Source: CALMFG01 sp963674805
Lineage (GTDB): Bacteria; Bacillota; Clostridia; Christensenellales; CALMFG01
DNA: 64,000 nt
Direction: 5' to 3'
Assembly: GCA_963674805.2 (NCBI GenBank)
Contig: CAXXNY010000022.1
Coordinates: 62,001 to 126,000, forward strand
Under the pieces are notes generated by a model. It was given only the letters and a program-made list of their open reading frames with translations. It was not told the origin of the DNA and searched no databases. The position numbers and the translations under genes were made by a program. How positions within the stretch are numbered: the stretch's first letter is position 1; each line of letters starts with the position of its first letter. Below are positions 50,572 through 59,104 of this stretch, one piece after another.

Positions 50572-51438
50572 CTATCCATTTCTTTTGGTATACGCCTCGG
50601 CAATATCAACCGATGCGCAGGTAATAATATCAAGATTGCCCGAATACTTCGGCAGGTAATCGCCGAGGCCTTCGACTTCTATGACTGTCGTGAGCCTCCC
50701 GTTCTCATAGAGCGGGCCGACAACCACCCGGTATCCCGGAACATACGCCGCGATTTTCTTGACCATTTTTTCTATCTCAAGTTTCAGTTCATCCATCTTC
50801 GGATTTTCCAGTTGCGCCCGTATGGTATTTCTCATGATGACCGGCGGACGCGCGGGATTTAAAATAATAATTGCCTTTGTTTTTTTAACACCAGTGAATT
50901 CCGAGAGCGCCACACGCGTGGTTTGCGTGAATTCGTCTATATTCGCACGCGTTCCGGCCCCAGCTGATTTTGATGAAATACTGGCAACCAACTCAAAATA
51001 GCTCACATCAGGATGCACCCTGGATATGGCATGCGCAATCGGCACAGCCGCCTGTCCGCCACAGGTAATGGTGTTGACGTTCTGGTATTCCAGGCACTCT
51101 TCCATATTAATGGCAGGAATGCACATCACGCCCACGTGTGCGGGTGTCAAATCAATTGTGAATTTGCCGAGTTTTTCCAAGATCGGCGCGTGGTATAAAT
51201 GCGCACGCGCGGATGTCGCGTCAAAAACGATATCACAGCAGTCCGGGTCATCCTCAATGGCTTGGATCGACTCATACGAAACATTCACGCCCATGTTTTT
51301 TGCGAACTCAATGCCCGGAGAATCCGGATTTCTACCCGTAAATAGCGTACATTCTAAAAATTCAGAGCGCTGTACTTTAACCAATAGATCGGCTCCGATA
51401 TTGCCTGTTCCGATTATCGCGACTTTAGCCTTTCCCAT
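50572..51438 (-). CDS. Acetaldehyde dehydrogenase (acylating)-like (DmpF/BphJ family)
   Basis: The 288-residue protein has a Rossmann loop IIGTGNIGADLLVKV and catalytic Cys in NTITCGGQAAVPI, followed by IDEFTQTT and VMRNTIRAQ. It converts acetaldehyde, NAD+ and CoA to acetyl-CoA, or the reverse. DmpF is somewhat longer (about 305-315). It is 19 bases upstream of the aldolase gene, and in known systems the two form a channel for the aldehyde. No separate alcohol or catechol pathway is nearby. Confidence 0.88.
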   Translation of the reverse strand: MGKAKVAIIGTGNIGADLLVKVQRSEFLECTLFTGRNPDSPGIEFAKNMGVNVSYESIQAIEDDPDCCDIVFDATSARAHLYHAPILEKLGKFTIDLTPAHVGVMCIPAINMEECLEYQNVNTITCGGQAAVPIAHAISRVHPDVSYFELVASISSKSAGAGTRANIDEFTQTTRVALSEFTGVKKTKAIIILNPARPPVIMRNTIRAQLENPKMDELKLEIEKMVKKIAAYVPGYRVVVGPLYENGRLTTVIEVEGLGDYLPKYSGNLDIITCASVDIAEAYTKRNG

Positions 51439-51486
51439 AAAACCTCTTTTGCCCTTACTTTATCTCTGCCGGCCAAATGCGGCCGT

Positions 51487-52824
51487 TTATTCAACTGCTT
51501 CTTTGATGGTTTTGATCATATAGTCCAATTTATCTGTCGTCATTCCGGGATAAACCCCGATCCAGAAGGTATCATTCATGATTCGGTTGGTCGTTTTTAG
51601 CTCTCCGGATACGCGGAATCCCTCGCCGGAATCACGCATTTCATCAAAACAGGGATGCATGATCAGATTGCCCGCAAACAGCATACGCGTCTGTATTCCG
51701 TTTTGTTCCAGATGGCGGACAACCGTCTCCCGCTTGACGCCTGCTCTGCAAGTCAGCAAGAACCCGAACCAGCTGGGTTTTGAGCCCTCACAGGCTTCCG
51801 AAAATACAAATTGTTCGCTTAATCCGCTAAGCCCGTTTTTCAGATAATCATAGTTCTCTCTGCGCCGCTTAATAAACCCTTCCAGCTTTTCCAGCTGTGC
51901 GCATCCGACTGCGGCCTGCATATCGGTTGCTTTCAGGTTATATCCGAAATGCGAATACACATATTTATGGTCATATCCCTTTGGCAATGCGCTGTATTCC
52001 TTATCAAACCGGTGACCGCACATGTTGTCCATCCCCGACGGGCAGACACATTCGCGTCCCCAGTCCCGCATAGAACGGACAATGATATTTAACTGCGCAT
52101 CATTCGTATAAACCGCACCGCCCTCACCCATTGTCATATGATGCGGCGGATAAAAACTGGATGTGCCAATATCCCCGATGGTTCCTGTATATTTTTCTTT
52201 ACCGGCAATTGTATATTTTGAACCGAGCGCGTCGCAGTTATCCTCAATCAGCCATAAATCATGTTTGTCACAAAACGCCTTAACCGCCTTTAAATCAAAC
52301 GGATTGCCGAGCGTATGGGCAATCATCACCGCTTTTGTTTTTTCAGACAGCGCTTCTTCCAGCATCGCAGTATCAATATTATACTGCGGAAGCGTCAAAT
52401 CGATAAAGACCGGCACCGCGCCATATTGAATGATCGGTGCGACAGTGGTCGGAAATCCTGCGGCCGCTGTGATCACTTCGTCACCAGGCTTGATACGTTT
52501 CTTACCCAATAACGGCGAGGTCAGCGCCATAAATGCCAGCAGGTTTGCGGATGATCCGGAGTTCACCACCGAACAATACCGAATGCCTAAAAACTCTGCA
52601 AACTGCTTTTCAAACCGATCGCAGTATTCTCCGGCGGTCAGCCAGAACTTAAGCCCGCTGTCTACCAGATTGACCATTTCGCGGCTGTCATAGACCCTTG
52701 CCGCATAGTTGATTCTGTCACCCGGCTTAAATTCACCGGCTGTATGATGATATTGGGCGCAGTACGCATCTACTGCCTTTAAGATGCTTTCCCTTGCCTG
52801 CGCCTCGTCCATGCCTTCAAACAT
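51487..52824 (-). CDS. rfbH: CDP-6-deoxy-4-keto-D-glucose-3-dehydrase (RfbH/DdhC, E1)
   Basis: The 445-residue protein is a DegT/aminotransferase-fold PMP enzyme. Where aminotransferases have the PLP lysine, it has His in FYPPHHMTMGEGG, the mark of E1. The [2Fe-2S] ligands are visible as Cys in DNCDALG and the later C-x-C-x7-C group in RECVCPSGMDNMC. E1 removes the C3 hydroxyl of CDP-4-keto-6-deoxyglucose. The matching reductase E3 (DdhD) is not in this window. It overlaps the upstream dehydratase gene by 8 bases. Confidence 0.93.
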   Translation of the reverse strand: MFEGMDEAQARESILKAVDAYCAQYHHTAGEFKPGDRINYAARVYDSREMVNLVDSGLKFWLTAGEYCDRFEKQFAEFLGIRYCSVVNSGSSANLLAFMALTSPLLGKKRIKPGDEVITAAAGFPTTVAPIIQYGAVPVFIDLTLPQYNIDTAMLEEALSEKTKAVMIAHTLGNPFDLKAVKAFCDKHDLWLIEDNCDALGSKYTIAGKEKYTGTIGDIGTSSFYPPHHMTMGEGGAVYTNDAQLNIIVRSMRDWGRECVCPSGMDNMCGHRFDKEYSALPKGYDHKYVYSHFGYNLKATDMQAAVGCAQLEKLEGFIKRRRENYDYLKNGLSGLSEQFVFSEACEGSKPSWFGFLLTCRAGVKRETVVRHLEQNGIQTRMLFAGNLIMHPCFDEMRDSGEGFRVSGELKTTNRIMNDTFWIGVYPGMTTDKLDYMIKTIKEAVE

Positions 52825-53893
52825 TGTTGCTCCATCCCTTGTGTGTGATATATTCTTTTATCTGTACGGCCATACACGCCGCGACATCTTCGTTATTCAA
52901 ATAAGCCTGATACAGTTCTACGGTTTTTTCCATCGCTTTGTCAATGTTCCAAACCGGTTTCCATCCAAACGCAGCTTTAAACTTAGAGCAGTCCAGTTTT
53001 AAAAAGGCCGCTTCGTGTGGTCCGTCAGCATCCTTGGTGAACCACGACAAGTTATCCCCCCAATACCGACAGAACAGTTCGGCAATCACACCCGTCGTGA
53101 CGCAGTCATGGTCTTCCGGCCCGATATTATAACTTCCAGCCGCATTAGGATTTTCAAACTGCGCCTGAACCAGCATCAGATACGCTGCGAGTGGCTCTAA
53201 TACGTGCTGGTACGGCCGGATGGAATTCGGGTTCCGGACTTCAATCTTCTGCTTTGCCTGAGCCGACCGAAAACAGTCCGGCACAATGCGGTTGGCCGCA
53301 AAGTCTCCGCCGCCGATCACATTACCCGCCCTCGCGGTGGAAATCGCCGTATCCCGGTCCGCAAAAAACGACCGTTGATAAGCGCCTGTCACCAACTCTG
53401 AACACGATTTGCTGTTGGAATACGGGTCGAATCCGTTTAAAGCGTCGTCTTCCCGGTATCCCCATTCCCACTCATTGTTATAATAAACCTTATCAGTCGT
53501 TACATTCAGAAAGGACCGGACGCTGTCAGACTGCCGCACGCATTCTAAAATATTCACCGTCCCCATAACATTCGTTTCATAAGTATATACGGGGTTTGTA
53601 TAAGATTCCAGCACGATCGGCTGCGCTGCAAGATGCATCACAATCTCCGGCTTGAATCCGTCAAAGGCGCTTTTCAATGCCTCGATGTCCCGGATATCAC
53701 CATAGACATCCTGTATATCTTTTTGTATGCCGCTGACGGCAAACAGATTAGGATCGGTCGGCGGGTCAATGGCGTATCCGAATACGTCAGCACCGGCATC
53801 AATCAATATCTTGCTCAGCCACGTGCCTTTAAATCCGTTATGTCCGGTAATAAAAATCCTTTTTTTATTGAAAAAAGAAAGGTCTAAATTCAT
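52817..53893 (-). CDS. rfbG: CDP-glucose 4,6-dehydratase (RfbG/DdhB)
   Basis: The protein is 358 residues from the ATG at 53893 (MNLDLSFFNKKR), with AGGAG upstream; the extension to 53941 reads over the previous gene. The NAD-binding loop is ITGHNGFKGTWLS and the SDR catalytic pair is in DPYSNSKSCSELVT. The Thr of the catalytic triad lies in NVTTDKVYYNNEW, a dehydratase signature. It makes CDP-4-keto-6-deoxyglucose from the product of the preceding enzyme. Confidence 0.93.
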   Translation of the reverse strand: MNLDLSFFNKKRIFITGHNGFKGTWLSKILIDAGADVFGYAIDPPTDPNLFAVSGIQKDIQDVYGDIRDIEALKSAFDGFKPEIVMHLAAQPIVLESYTNPVYTYETNVMGTVNILECVRQSDSVRSFLNVTTDKVYYNNEWEWGYREDDALNGFDPYSNSKSCSELVTGAYQRSFFADRDTAISTARAGNVIGGGDFAANRIVPDCFRSAQAKQKIEVRNPNSIRPYQHVLEPLAAYLMLVQAQFENPNAAGSYNIGPEDHDCVTTGVIAELFCRYWGDNLSWFTKDADGPHEAAFLKLDCSKFKAAFGWKPVWNIDKAMEKTVELYQAYLNNEDVAACMAVQIKEYITHKGWSNNV

Positions 53894-53904
53894 CGATTCT
53901 CCTG

Positions 53905-54678
53905 TTACCATACCTTCCAGGGCGCCGTGTTGGTTTCCCACATTTGGTTCAGCATTTGTTTTTCCCTGAGCGTATCCATCGGATGCCAGAATCCCGGATG
54001 CTTGTATGCGCCGAGTTTGCCTTCTCTGGCCAGCGCTGTCATCGGCTCTTTTTCAAAAACAGTCTGGTCATCGGCTAAGTAGTCAAACAACTCCGGTTCT
54101 GCAACCATGAATCCGCCGTTAACCCATGCTTCCTCAAATTTATCTTTTTCCTTGAATTCCTGAATATTGTCATCTTCATCGAACTTAATCGTGCCGAACC
54201 GCGGCTCCAGCTGTACAGTCGTAATCGTCAGCGTTTTTTTATTTTCCTGATGTTTTTTGACTAACGCATGAATATCAATATCTGCGACGCCGTCCCCGTA
54301 TGTAATCATAAAAGGTTCGTTGCCGATATAATCCTTTATCCGTAAGATTCGTCCGCCGGTCATCGAATTCAGGCCGGTCTCGACCAATGATACTTTCCAC
54401 GGCTCGACTTTATTTTTATAGATTTTCATACTGCCTTCATTAGTAAAGTCAAAATCGACATCGGATGTATGGAGCATAAAATTGGCGAAAAACTCTTTAA
54501 TCACATAACCTTTATAGCCCAGACAAATGATAAACTCGTCATATCCGTAGTGCGCATAGGTCTTCATGATGTGCCACAGAATCGGGTAATTGCCAATCTC
54601 CACCATTGGCTTTGGTTTAATGGATGATTCTTCGCTGAGTCTTGTGCCGTATCCGCCGGCTAAAATAACAACTTTCAT
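53905..54678 (-). CDS. rfbF: Glucose-1-phosphate cytidylyltransferase (RfbF/DdhA)
   Basis: The 257-residue nucleotidyltransferase opens with VVILAGGYGTRLSEESSIKPKPMVEIG, the signature of sugar-1-phosphate nucleotidyltransferases in its CTP-specific form. MITYGDGVADIDI has the metal Asp, and VNGGFMVAEPELFDYL follows. Length and pattern match RfbF (about 257). It makes CDP-glucose and so starts the 3,6-dideoxyhexose route that continues in the next two genes. Confidence 0.94.
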   Translation of the reverse strand: MKVVILAGGYGTRLSEESSIKPKPMVEIGNYPILWHIMKTYAHYGYDEFIICLGYKGYVIKEFFANFMLHTSDVDFDFTNEGSMKIYKNKVEPWKVSLVETGLNSMTGGRILRIKDYIGNEPFMITYGDGVADIDIHALVKKHQENKKTLTITTVQLEPRFGTIKFDEDDNIQEFKEKDKFEEAWVNGGFMVAEPELFDYLADDQTVFEKEPMTALAREGKLGAYKHPGFWHPMDTLREKQMLNQMWETNTAPWKVW

Positions 54679-54681
54679 TTT

Positions 54682-55068
54682 TTAGTTTTCACCTTTATCC
54701 TTATTCGTTCTTGACTGATTAAAGCTCCAAAACTTGTTGCCGGCAAACGTAATGCATGTAATAAAGACCAGAATAATCAGCTGAGCAATCCGCTTATCCA
54801 TTTTAAACTGTTCAACAAATAATACCAACAATCCCAGGTTAATCAGATACGATACGCCGTAAACCGTTAAGAATTTCGGGAATTCCGTATGAATCCGCTT
54901 ACTGCTCTTAAAGGTCCAGTACCGGTTAATGAAGTAACTGCTGATAACCCCCGCAACCGTCCCGATTGTCAGGGCAACCGTGTAATTGATGCCGGCCGCC
55001 AGCAAAAGCAGATAAGTGCTGTAGCCGACGACAGTATTGACGATTCCTGCAGCGCCATACCGCAGCAT
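54682..55068 (-). CDS. GtrA-family membrane protein, N-terminus possibly frameshifted
   Basis: The visible frame gives 128 residues with four hydrophobic helices. YGAAGIVNTVVGYSTYLLLL, SYFINRYWTFKSS and NKFWSFNQ are GtrA hallmarks. GtrA proteins help flip or polymerise glycan precursors with a GtrB-type glycosyltransferase, here the GT2 gene at 56143-57078. The frame starts abruptly. An ATG at 55135 followed by GGGGG is one base out of frame, and removing one G would add a typical 22-residue start (MGHKKINKLKDWIS...). The gap from 55069 to 55135 may therefore be coding. Confidence 0.8.
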   Translation of the reverse strand: MLRYGAAGIVNTVVGYSTYLLLLAAGINYTVALTIGTVAGVISSYFINRYWTFKSSKRIHTEFPKFLTVYGVSYLINLGLLVLFVEQFKMDKRIAQLIILVFITCITFAGNKFWSFNQSRTNKDKGEN

Positions 55069-55161
55069 TTGTAACAGCAGTTCCTTGTTCTTTGATATCC
55101 AGTCTTTCAGCTTGTTTATTTTCTTGTGCCCCCATGCCTTTAATAAAGTATTATATCAGAA

Positions 55162-56085
55162 TCACGTTTCTTTTGCCTCTTCTTTTAATGCCAGTGCTAT
55201 CCGTTTAATCCCTTCAGAGAATGCCACATCGGGTTCCCAGCCGATGCTGCTTTTCAGCTTCGTGACGTCCGGCGCAATGCTGACCATCCCTCTTTCGTGG
55301 TATGGGACAGCCCCGAAGATAAGTTTGCTTTCAGAGCCGGCCGCTTCCTTCATCTCCAGTATAAATGATTTCAGTTGTCTGGTGTCACCGCTCCCGAAGT
55401 TATAGATTCCGCTTTCACAGTCAGCCGTAATTAATCCGTACAGTGCTTCAACCGCATCATCGATATAGAGAAAATCCCACATTTGAACCGCTTTTGTAAA
55501 CTCACAGTCCTGATTATGCATCATCTTTTTTAAAGTTGTGATGACCATAGTGCTTTTGTCATCTCTTGCGCCGTATACGCTGAAATATCTTGGCTCAATC
55601 AGGGTAACATGCCGGTCCTCACAGATTTTTAACGCATCCTGATAGATGCGAAGCTTGGTCTTTCCATATTCGGTCACCGGACTGCAGATCATATCTTCGC
55701 TGAGCAGTCCTTCCCGCTGTCCGTACTCTGCCTGCGATCCTGCAAGAAAAATCTTTTTGCATCCCGTATCCGCCAGCCAGCGGACCAATCCAATTGAGCA
55801 ATCATAATTCAATTGCTGCTGAACCGGGTCATCCCTGTCGGCACCCCGCGTCCCGTTCCAAGACAGGTGCACCGCACACTGAATTTCTCCGCTGACTTCT
55901 GATGCCAAATCGTCATATTCCGGGATGTTGCGCTCAATCACGGTATGCAGGGAATGTTCCGGGAGATGCTTTCTCCGCTTCGATTCTCTTCTTACAACGG
56001 ATATAACTTCATGGCCGCCTCTTAGCAGCCGTTCAACAATGCCGAGCCCGATAAATCCAGTTGCGCCCGTAACTAAAACCCTCAT
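55162..56085 (-). CDS. NAD-dependent epimerase/dehydratase or reductase (extended SDR)
   Basis: The 307-residue protein has the loop VTGATGFIGLGIVERL and catalytic YGKTK (Tyr/Lys). EPRYFSVYGARDD and YIDDAVEALYGL are typical of NDP-sugar SDRs. In clusters of the RfbF-G-H kind, an SDR reduces or epimerises the CDP-3,6-dideoxy-4-ketohexose (as in paratose, abequose or tyvelose synthases) or reduces a branched sugar after ThDP-dependent chain extension (YerF role). The sequence cannot decide. A GAGAAGGA site precedes the ATG. Confidence 0.85.
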   Translation of the reverse strand: MRVLVTGATGFIGLGIVERLLRGGHEVISVVRRESKRRKHLPEHSLHTVIERNIPEYDDLASEVSGEIQCAVHLSWNGTRGADRDDPVQQQLNYDCSIGLVRWLADTGCKKIFLAGSQAEYGQREGLLSEDMICSPVTEYGKTKLRIYQDALKICEDRHVTLIEPRYFSVYGARDDKSTMVITTLKKMMHNQDCEFTKAVQMWDFLYIDDAVEALYGLITADCESGIYNFGSGDTRQLKSFILEMKEAAGSESKLIFGAVPYHERGMVSIAPDVTKLKSSIGWEPDVAFSEGIKRIALALKEEAKET

Positions 56086-56142
56086 CGGTATCCTTCTCCG
56101 CTCTTCACATCTGTTACTGCTGCGTCACTCATAACGGCAAGC

Positions 56143-57078
56143 CTATTGGTCATAGTTAATCCGTTCTTTTTCAATAATCAGCGGCCTGTTTAAGGTACGG
56201 GTGTTGATTGCCGAGACATATTCGCCCATAACGCCGATAAAAAACAACTGTAATGACGCAAAGAAGAATACCCCAATCAAAATAGGCGCCGTACCAACCA
56301 TAAACTGGTTCCAAAAAATAATCTTATAGATGAAGTAACCGAACGCGATTATCAAACTGACCAGCGACATAACAAAGCCAGCAATCGACGCAATGCGCAT
56401 CGGCACCCTAGAGGTGCTGGTGAATCCCGTCATCGCCATATCAAACAACGTAAAGAAGTTGTTCTTGGTTTTGCCTTCCCGCCTTTTAGGCTGGGTATAT
56501 TCAATAAACGCTTTTTCAAATCCAATTTCAGATATCAGCCCTCTGAAATAAGGATAAGGGTCTTTGATTTCCTTTAAAATCTTGATGATATCTCTATCAT
56601 ACAGCCCAAATCCGGTGAATCCGTCTATCAGGTCAACTTCGGACAGACTGCGCACCATTTTATAATACAGTTTCCGGATAAAAAACATCCGTTTATTTTC
56701 CAAACTCTGTTTTTTAACGCCAACAACAATTTTATACCCGTTTTCCCATCGGTCTATAAAATCCGTAATGAGTTCCGGCGGGTCCTGAAAATCCGCAACC
56801 AGGCTGATGACCGCATCCCCATCGGCGGAAAGAATCGCATAAAACGGCGATTTGATATGCCCGAAATTCCTTGAGTTGACAATAACTTTAACGTGCTTAT
56901 CGGTTTTGCATATATTCCGTAATATCTCTACCGTTTGGTCCGTTGAACAATTATCAATAAAAATATGTTCATAATCATATTTCTGTAACTTTTCAAAAAC
57001 CGCTTTTACCGCTTCGACGAGCGCGGCGACATTGCCTTCTTCGTTGTAGCATGCTGTAACCACACTGATTTTTTTCAT
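56143..57078 (-). CDS. GT2-family glycosyltransferase with two C-terminal membrane helices (GtrB/DPM-like)
   Basis: The 311-residue protein has the GT-A fold: ISVVTACYNEEGNV start, IDNCSTDQTVEIL, SLVADFQDPPELI (with the DxD-like Asp pair) and the region FTGFGLYDRDIIKIL. Two hydrophobic helices close to the end (about 225-285) match polyprenyl-phosphate sugar transferases such as GtrB and ArnC. It is the first gene of the minus-strand glycan operon and a natural partner of the GtrA protein. The ATG at 57078 is preferred to a TTG four codons earlier. Confidence 0.9.
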   Translation of the reverse strand: MKKISVVTACYNEEGNVAALVEAVKAVFEKLQKYDYEHIFIDNCSTDQTVEILRNICKTDKHVKVIVNSRNFGHIKSPFYAILSADGDAVISLVADFQDPPELITDFIDRWENGYKIVVGVKKQSLENKRMFFIRKLYYKMVRSLSEVDLIDGFTGFGLYDRDIIKILKEIKDPYPYFRGLISEIGFEKAFIEYTQPKRREGKTKNNFFTLFDMAMTGFTSTSRVPMRIASIAGFVMSLVSLIIAFGYFIYKIIFWNQFMVGTAPILIGVFFFASLQLFFIGVMGEYVSAINTRTLNRPLIIEKERINYDQ

Positions 57079-57220
57079 TTTCCCACCCAAACTTCTAGAT
57101 TAATAACACAATGTCTTATTTTATCATTTTATGATACGAATTTAAATACGAAATGCATATTAATTCAGCTGTCGTTTCGGTTCGGGATAGCTTATAAGAA
57201 GCTGCGCCGATATTAAATAA

Positions 57221-57244
57221 AAGACCTCAGATAATCGCGGTCTT
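57221..57244 (-). terminator. Probable terminator after the orphan methyltransferase gene
   Basis: On the minus strand AAGACC pairs with GGTCTT around a 12-base loop and is followed by TTATTT, about 100 bases past the stop at 57337. The remaining gap upstream of the GT2 gene shows only AT-rich sequence that may hold its promoter. Confidence 0.55.
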
Positions 57245-57336
57245 GATATAATTTAGCTCTCAAGCAGTCAGGCGCTATAAACAGCATAATAACCATAAGG
57301 TCGCGTGCAGGTGAAAGTGATTGGCGGGGGCGAAAA

Positions 57337-58152
57337 TTAGCCGACCTGATAGACCAGCACGCGATGGGCGACCTTCGCAGCAGGGATCATGTTCGCAAGC
57401 CCGTACATTGCGCGGGTTCCAAAGCTTAACTTGTCCAGGTATCGGCTCTGGGTAAAGAAATATGAATCAACATAGGAAACAGCCATCCCCCAGTTCTCAA
57501 GCGCTTTTGGATCGTCAATGCCCCAGAAAATCTGCGCACCGGTGCGTTTCAATGATGGATGGTTCTTGGCCCCTTTCGCGGCCAGTTCGCTATAGGCATC
57601 CATAATCAGGACAAATCGCCTGAATCGACTTTTTAGTTCCGTAATCAGCGTTTTGATTTCCTGTTCTTTTAAATACATCGACAGGCCTTCCGCAATCACT
57701 ACGCAATGCTTGTTATGATTTGGAATCTGATCCATCCAGCCCTTTTTGGTCACCGATGAACCGATAAGATGATAGCCATCCTTCTCTTCATAAAACGCTC
57801 GGCGCAACCGGATGACCTCCGGAAAGTCAACCTCATACCAGTCGGTATCTTTTCGGTCTATGCGCTCGGCTCTGCTGTCCAGTCCACACCCCATATGGAT
57901 GACAGTTGTTATGCCTAAGCTGTGTGCGATATGCGCTTGCGATAAGTCGTCGATGATTTTTGCCCGGATGCACATCATCGTGTTGGTCTTATCCTGTATT
58001 TTCAGCGTATCAAAATCAAAGTCGATTTGGTCCACAATATCAGCCGCCTTGCGATCATTTAGGATAGACCGCTTCTTCTGATAATCCATTGCTTTGCCAT
58101 ACAGCGGAATCAGCAACGTTTCTTTTTCTTTGGTTAGCGTAATCTGGCTCAT
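57337..58152 (-). CDS. Class I SAM-dependent methyltransferase, leucine carboxyl methyltransferase (LCM/TcmP) family
   Basis: The 271-residue protein has motif I TVIHMGCGLDSRAERI, WYEVDFPEVIRLRRAFY and VIAEGLSMYLKEQE, the latter being the LCM-family EGLxxYL signature. Members methylate carboxyl or hydroxyl groups of small molecules, as in polyketide modification. It is transcribed alone, between the glycan operon and the ECF gene, with no clear pathway partner. An AGGTG site lies before the ATG. The substrate is unknown. Confidence 0.88.
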   Translation of the reverse strand: MSQITLTKEKETLLIPLYGKAMDYQKKRSILNDRKAADIVDQIDFDFDTLKIQDKTNTMMCIRAKIIDDLSQAHIAHSLGITTVIHMGCGLDSRAERIDRKDTDWYEVDFPEVIRLRRAFYEEKDGYHLIGSSVTKKGWMDQIPNHNKHCVVIAEGLSMYLKEQEIKTLITELKSRFRRFVLIMDAYSELAAKGAKNHPSLKRTGAQIFWGIDDPKALENWGMAVSYVDSYFFTQSRYLDKLSFGTRAMYGLANMIPAAKVAHRVLVYQVG

Positions 58153-58266
58153 TATACACCTGCTTGAGTTCGTTGAAATTTCATTTCAATTGATTACTTT
58201 TATCATATCACAGATAACTAAAAATCCAACCTCTTACTTAAGCACAGTTATTTCAATACCTGCAGC

Positions 58267-58737
58267 TCAGCTGAGCCTCAATGCCTTTTTCAGTAGAGGC
58301 AAAACCAGTTCGGCAAGAATCACATTCACGGCGGCGGCGACTGTCAGCGGCAGCAGCATGGACACGAAAAACCCCCACCCCAAAAGGAAACCGAACGGAA
58401 GCAGGGCAGCCGGACCATTCATGATAATCCCGATAATCGCCGCAGGAATTCGGCTTTTTTTGTAGACCGCACCAAACACTGCCATCGCCAAAAACATCAT
58501 TACCGCAACAATCAGGTGCATCACAATGCCCATGGGGAATCCGTTGATGAGTGCGCTGATTAAGTGGCCGGCAGCGCCCACGCACCCGCCGATCCATGGC
58601 CCAAGCAATCCAGCCGCAACAAATCCAGGCAGGGAATCAAGCGCAACGGTCGCAACCGGCGACGGTATTTTAATGAATGCGCCGACAGCGCTCATCGCAA
58701 TCAACATGGCAACCGTGATCATTTTCTTTAAATTCAT
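58267..58737 (-). CDS. cblT: ECF transporter S component, probable alpha-ribazole importer CblT
   Basis: The 156-residue hydrophobic protein has about five or six membrane segments and the small residue patches (GAFIKIPSP, GLLGPWIGG) of ECF S components. It lies directly behind an adenosylcobalamin riboswitch and across from an alpha-ribazole-kinase-like gene. That matches the CblT/CblS arrangement described in Listeria. It binds a cobalamin-related small molecule, most likely alpha-ribazole, and needs the shared ECF energising module, not encoded here. A cobalamin or cobinamide substrate remains possible. AGGAG precedes the ATG. Confidence 0.78.
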   Translation of the reverse strand: MNLKKMITVAMLIAMSAVGAFIKIPSPVATVALDSLPGFVAAGLLGPWIGGCVGAAGHLISALINGFPMGIVMHLIVAVMMFLAMAVFGAVYKKSRIPAAIIGIIMNGPAALLPFGFLLGWGFFVSMLLPLTVAAAVNVILAELVLPLLKKALRLS

Positions 58738-58833
58738 TTTAAATCTCCTCTTAAAAAAATAAAAACCGCAACAATCAATCGTGCGATTTTTCCATCATCT
58801 CACTGGGGCTTTTCCTTAGAAAGCCGTTCAGCC

Positions 58834-58993
58834 GGTTAAAGGCAGGTCTTCTGACTCTGGGATCAAACGCTGGCGTGCCGCCTTCCCCTTTCGAGTGGCA
58901 TGCTGGCACACTGCTTCCCCAATACAGCGGCGGGACCGTCCGGGAGTCTCACCCGGTTCCCTATTCTCTCCTTTTTTCGGAGCACCTTAAACC
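58834..58993 (-). ncRNA. Adenosylcobalamin riboswitch
   Basis: On the minus strand, the 5' arm GGTTTAAGG pairs with the 3' arm CCTTTAACC (P1). Between them are the family-conserved parts: CCGGGTGAGACTCCCGGACG, GTCCCGCCGCTGTATT, the B12 box GCCAGCATGCCACT and the end CAGAGTCAGAAGACCTGCC. It precedes the CblT gene and should lower its expression when cobalamin is plentiful. Confidence 0.95.
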
Positions 58994-59104
58994 TGTTATT
59001 TATTTAACGCCATTATATTTTTACCCGCAGAAAATGTCAAGCGGGTTTCATCCGGCGCCCGAATATGGTAAATTATATTTAACCATCGACCAACGGAGAA
59101 AGAA

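Noticed and set aside
55129..55133. Phase-variable homopolymer tract
   Set aside because: Five G is too short for typical slipped-strand phase variation; an error or simple mutation is more likely.
54926..55135. 69-codon ORF starting at the ATG before the GGGGG run
   Set aside because: Only its ATG seems meaningful. Past the G run this frame has no GtrA features, and the other frame does, so it was treated as a possible frameshift, not a gene.
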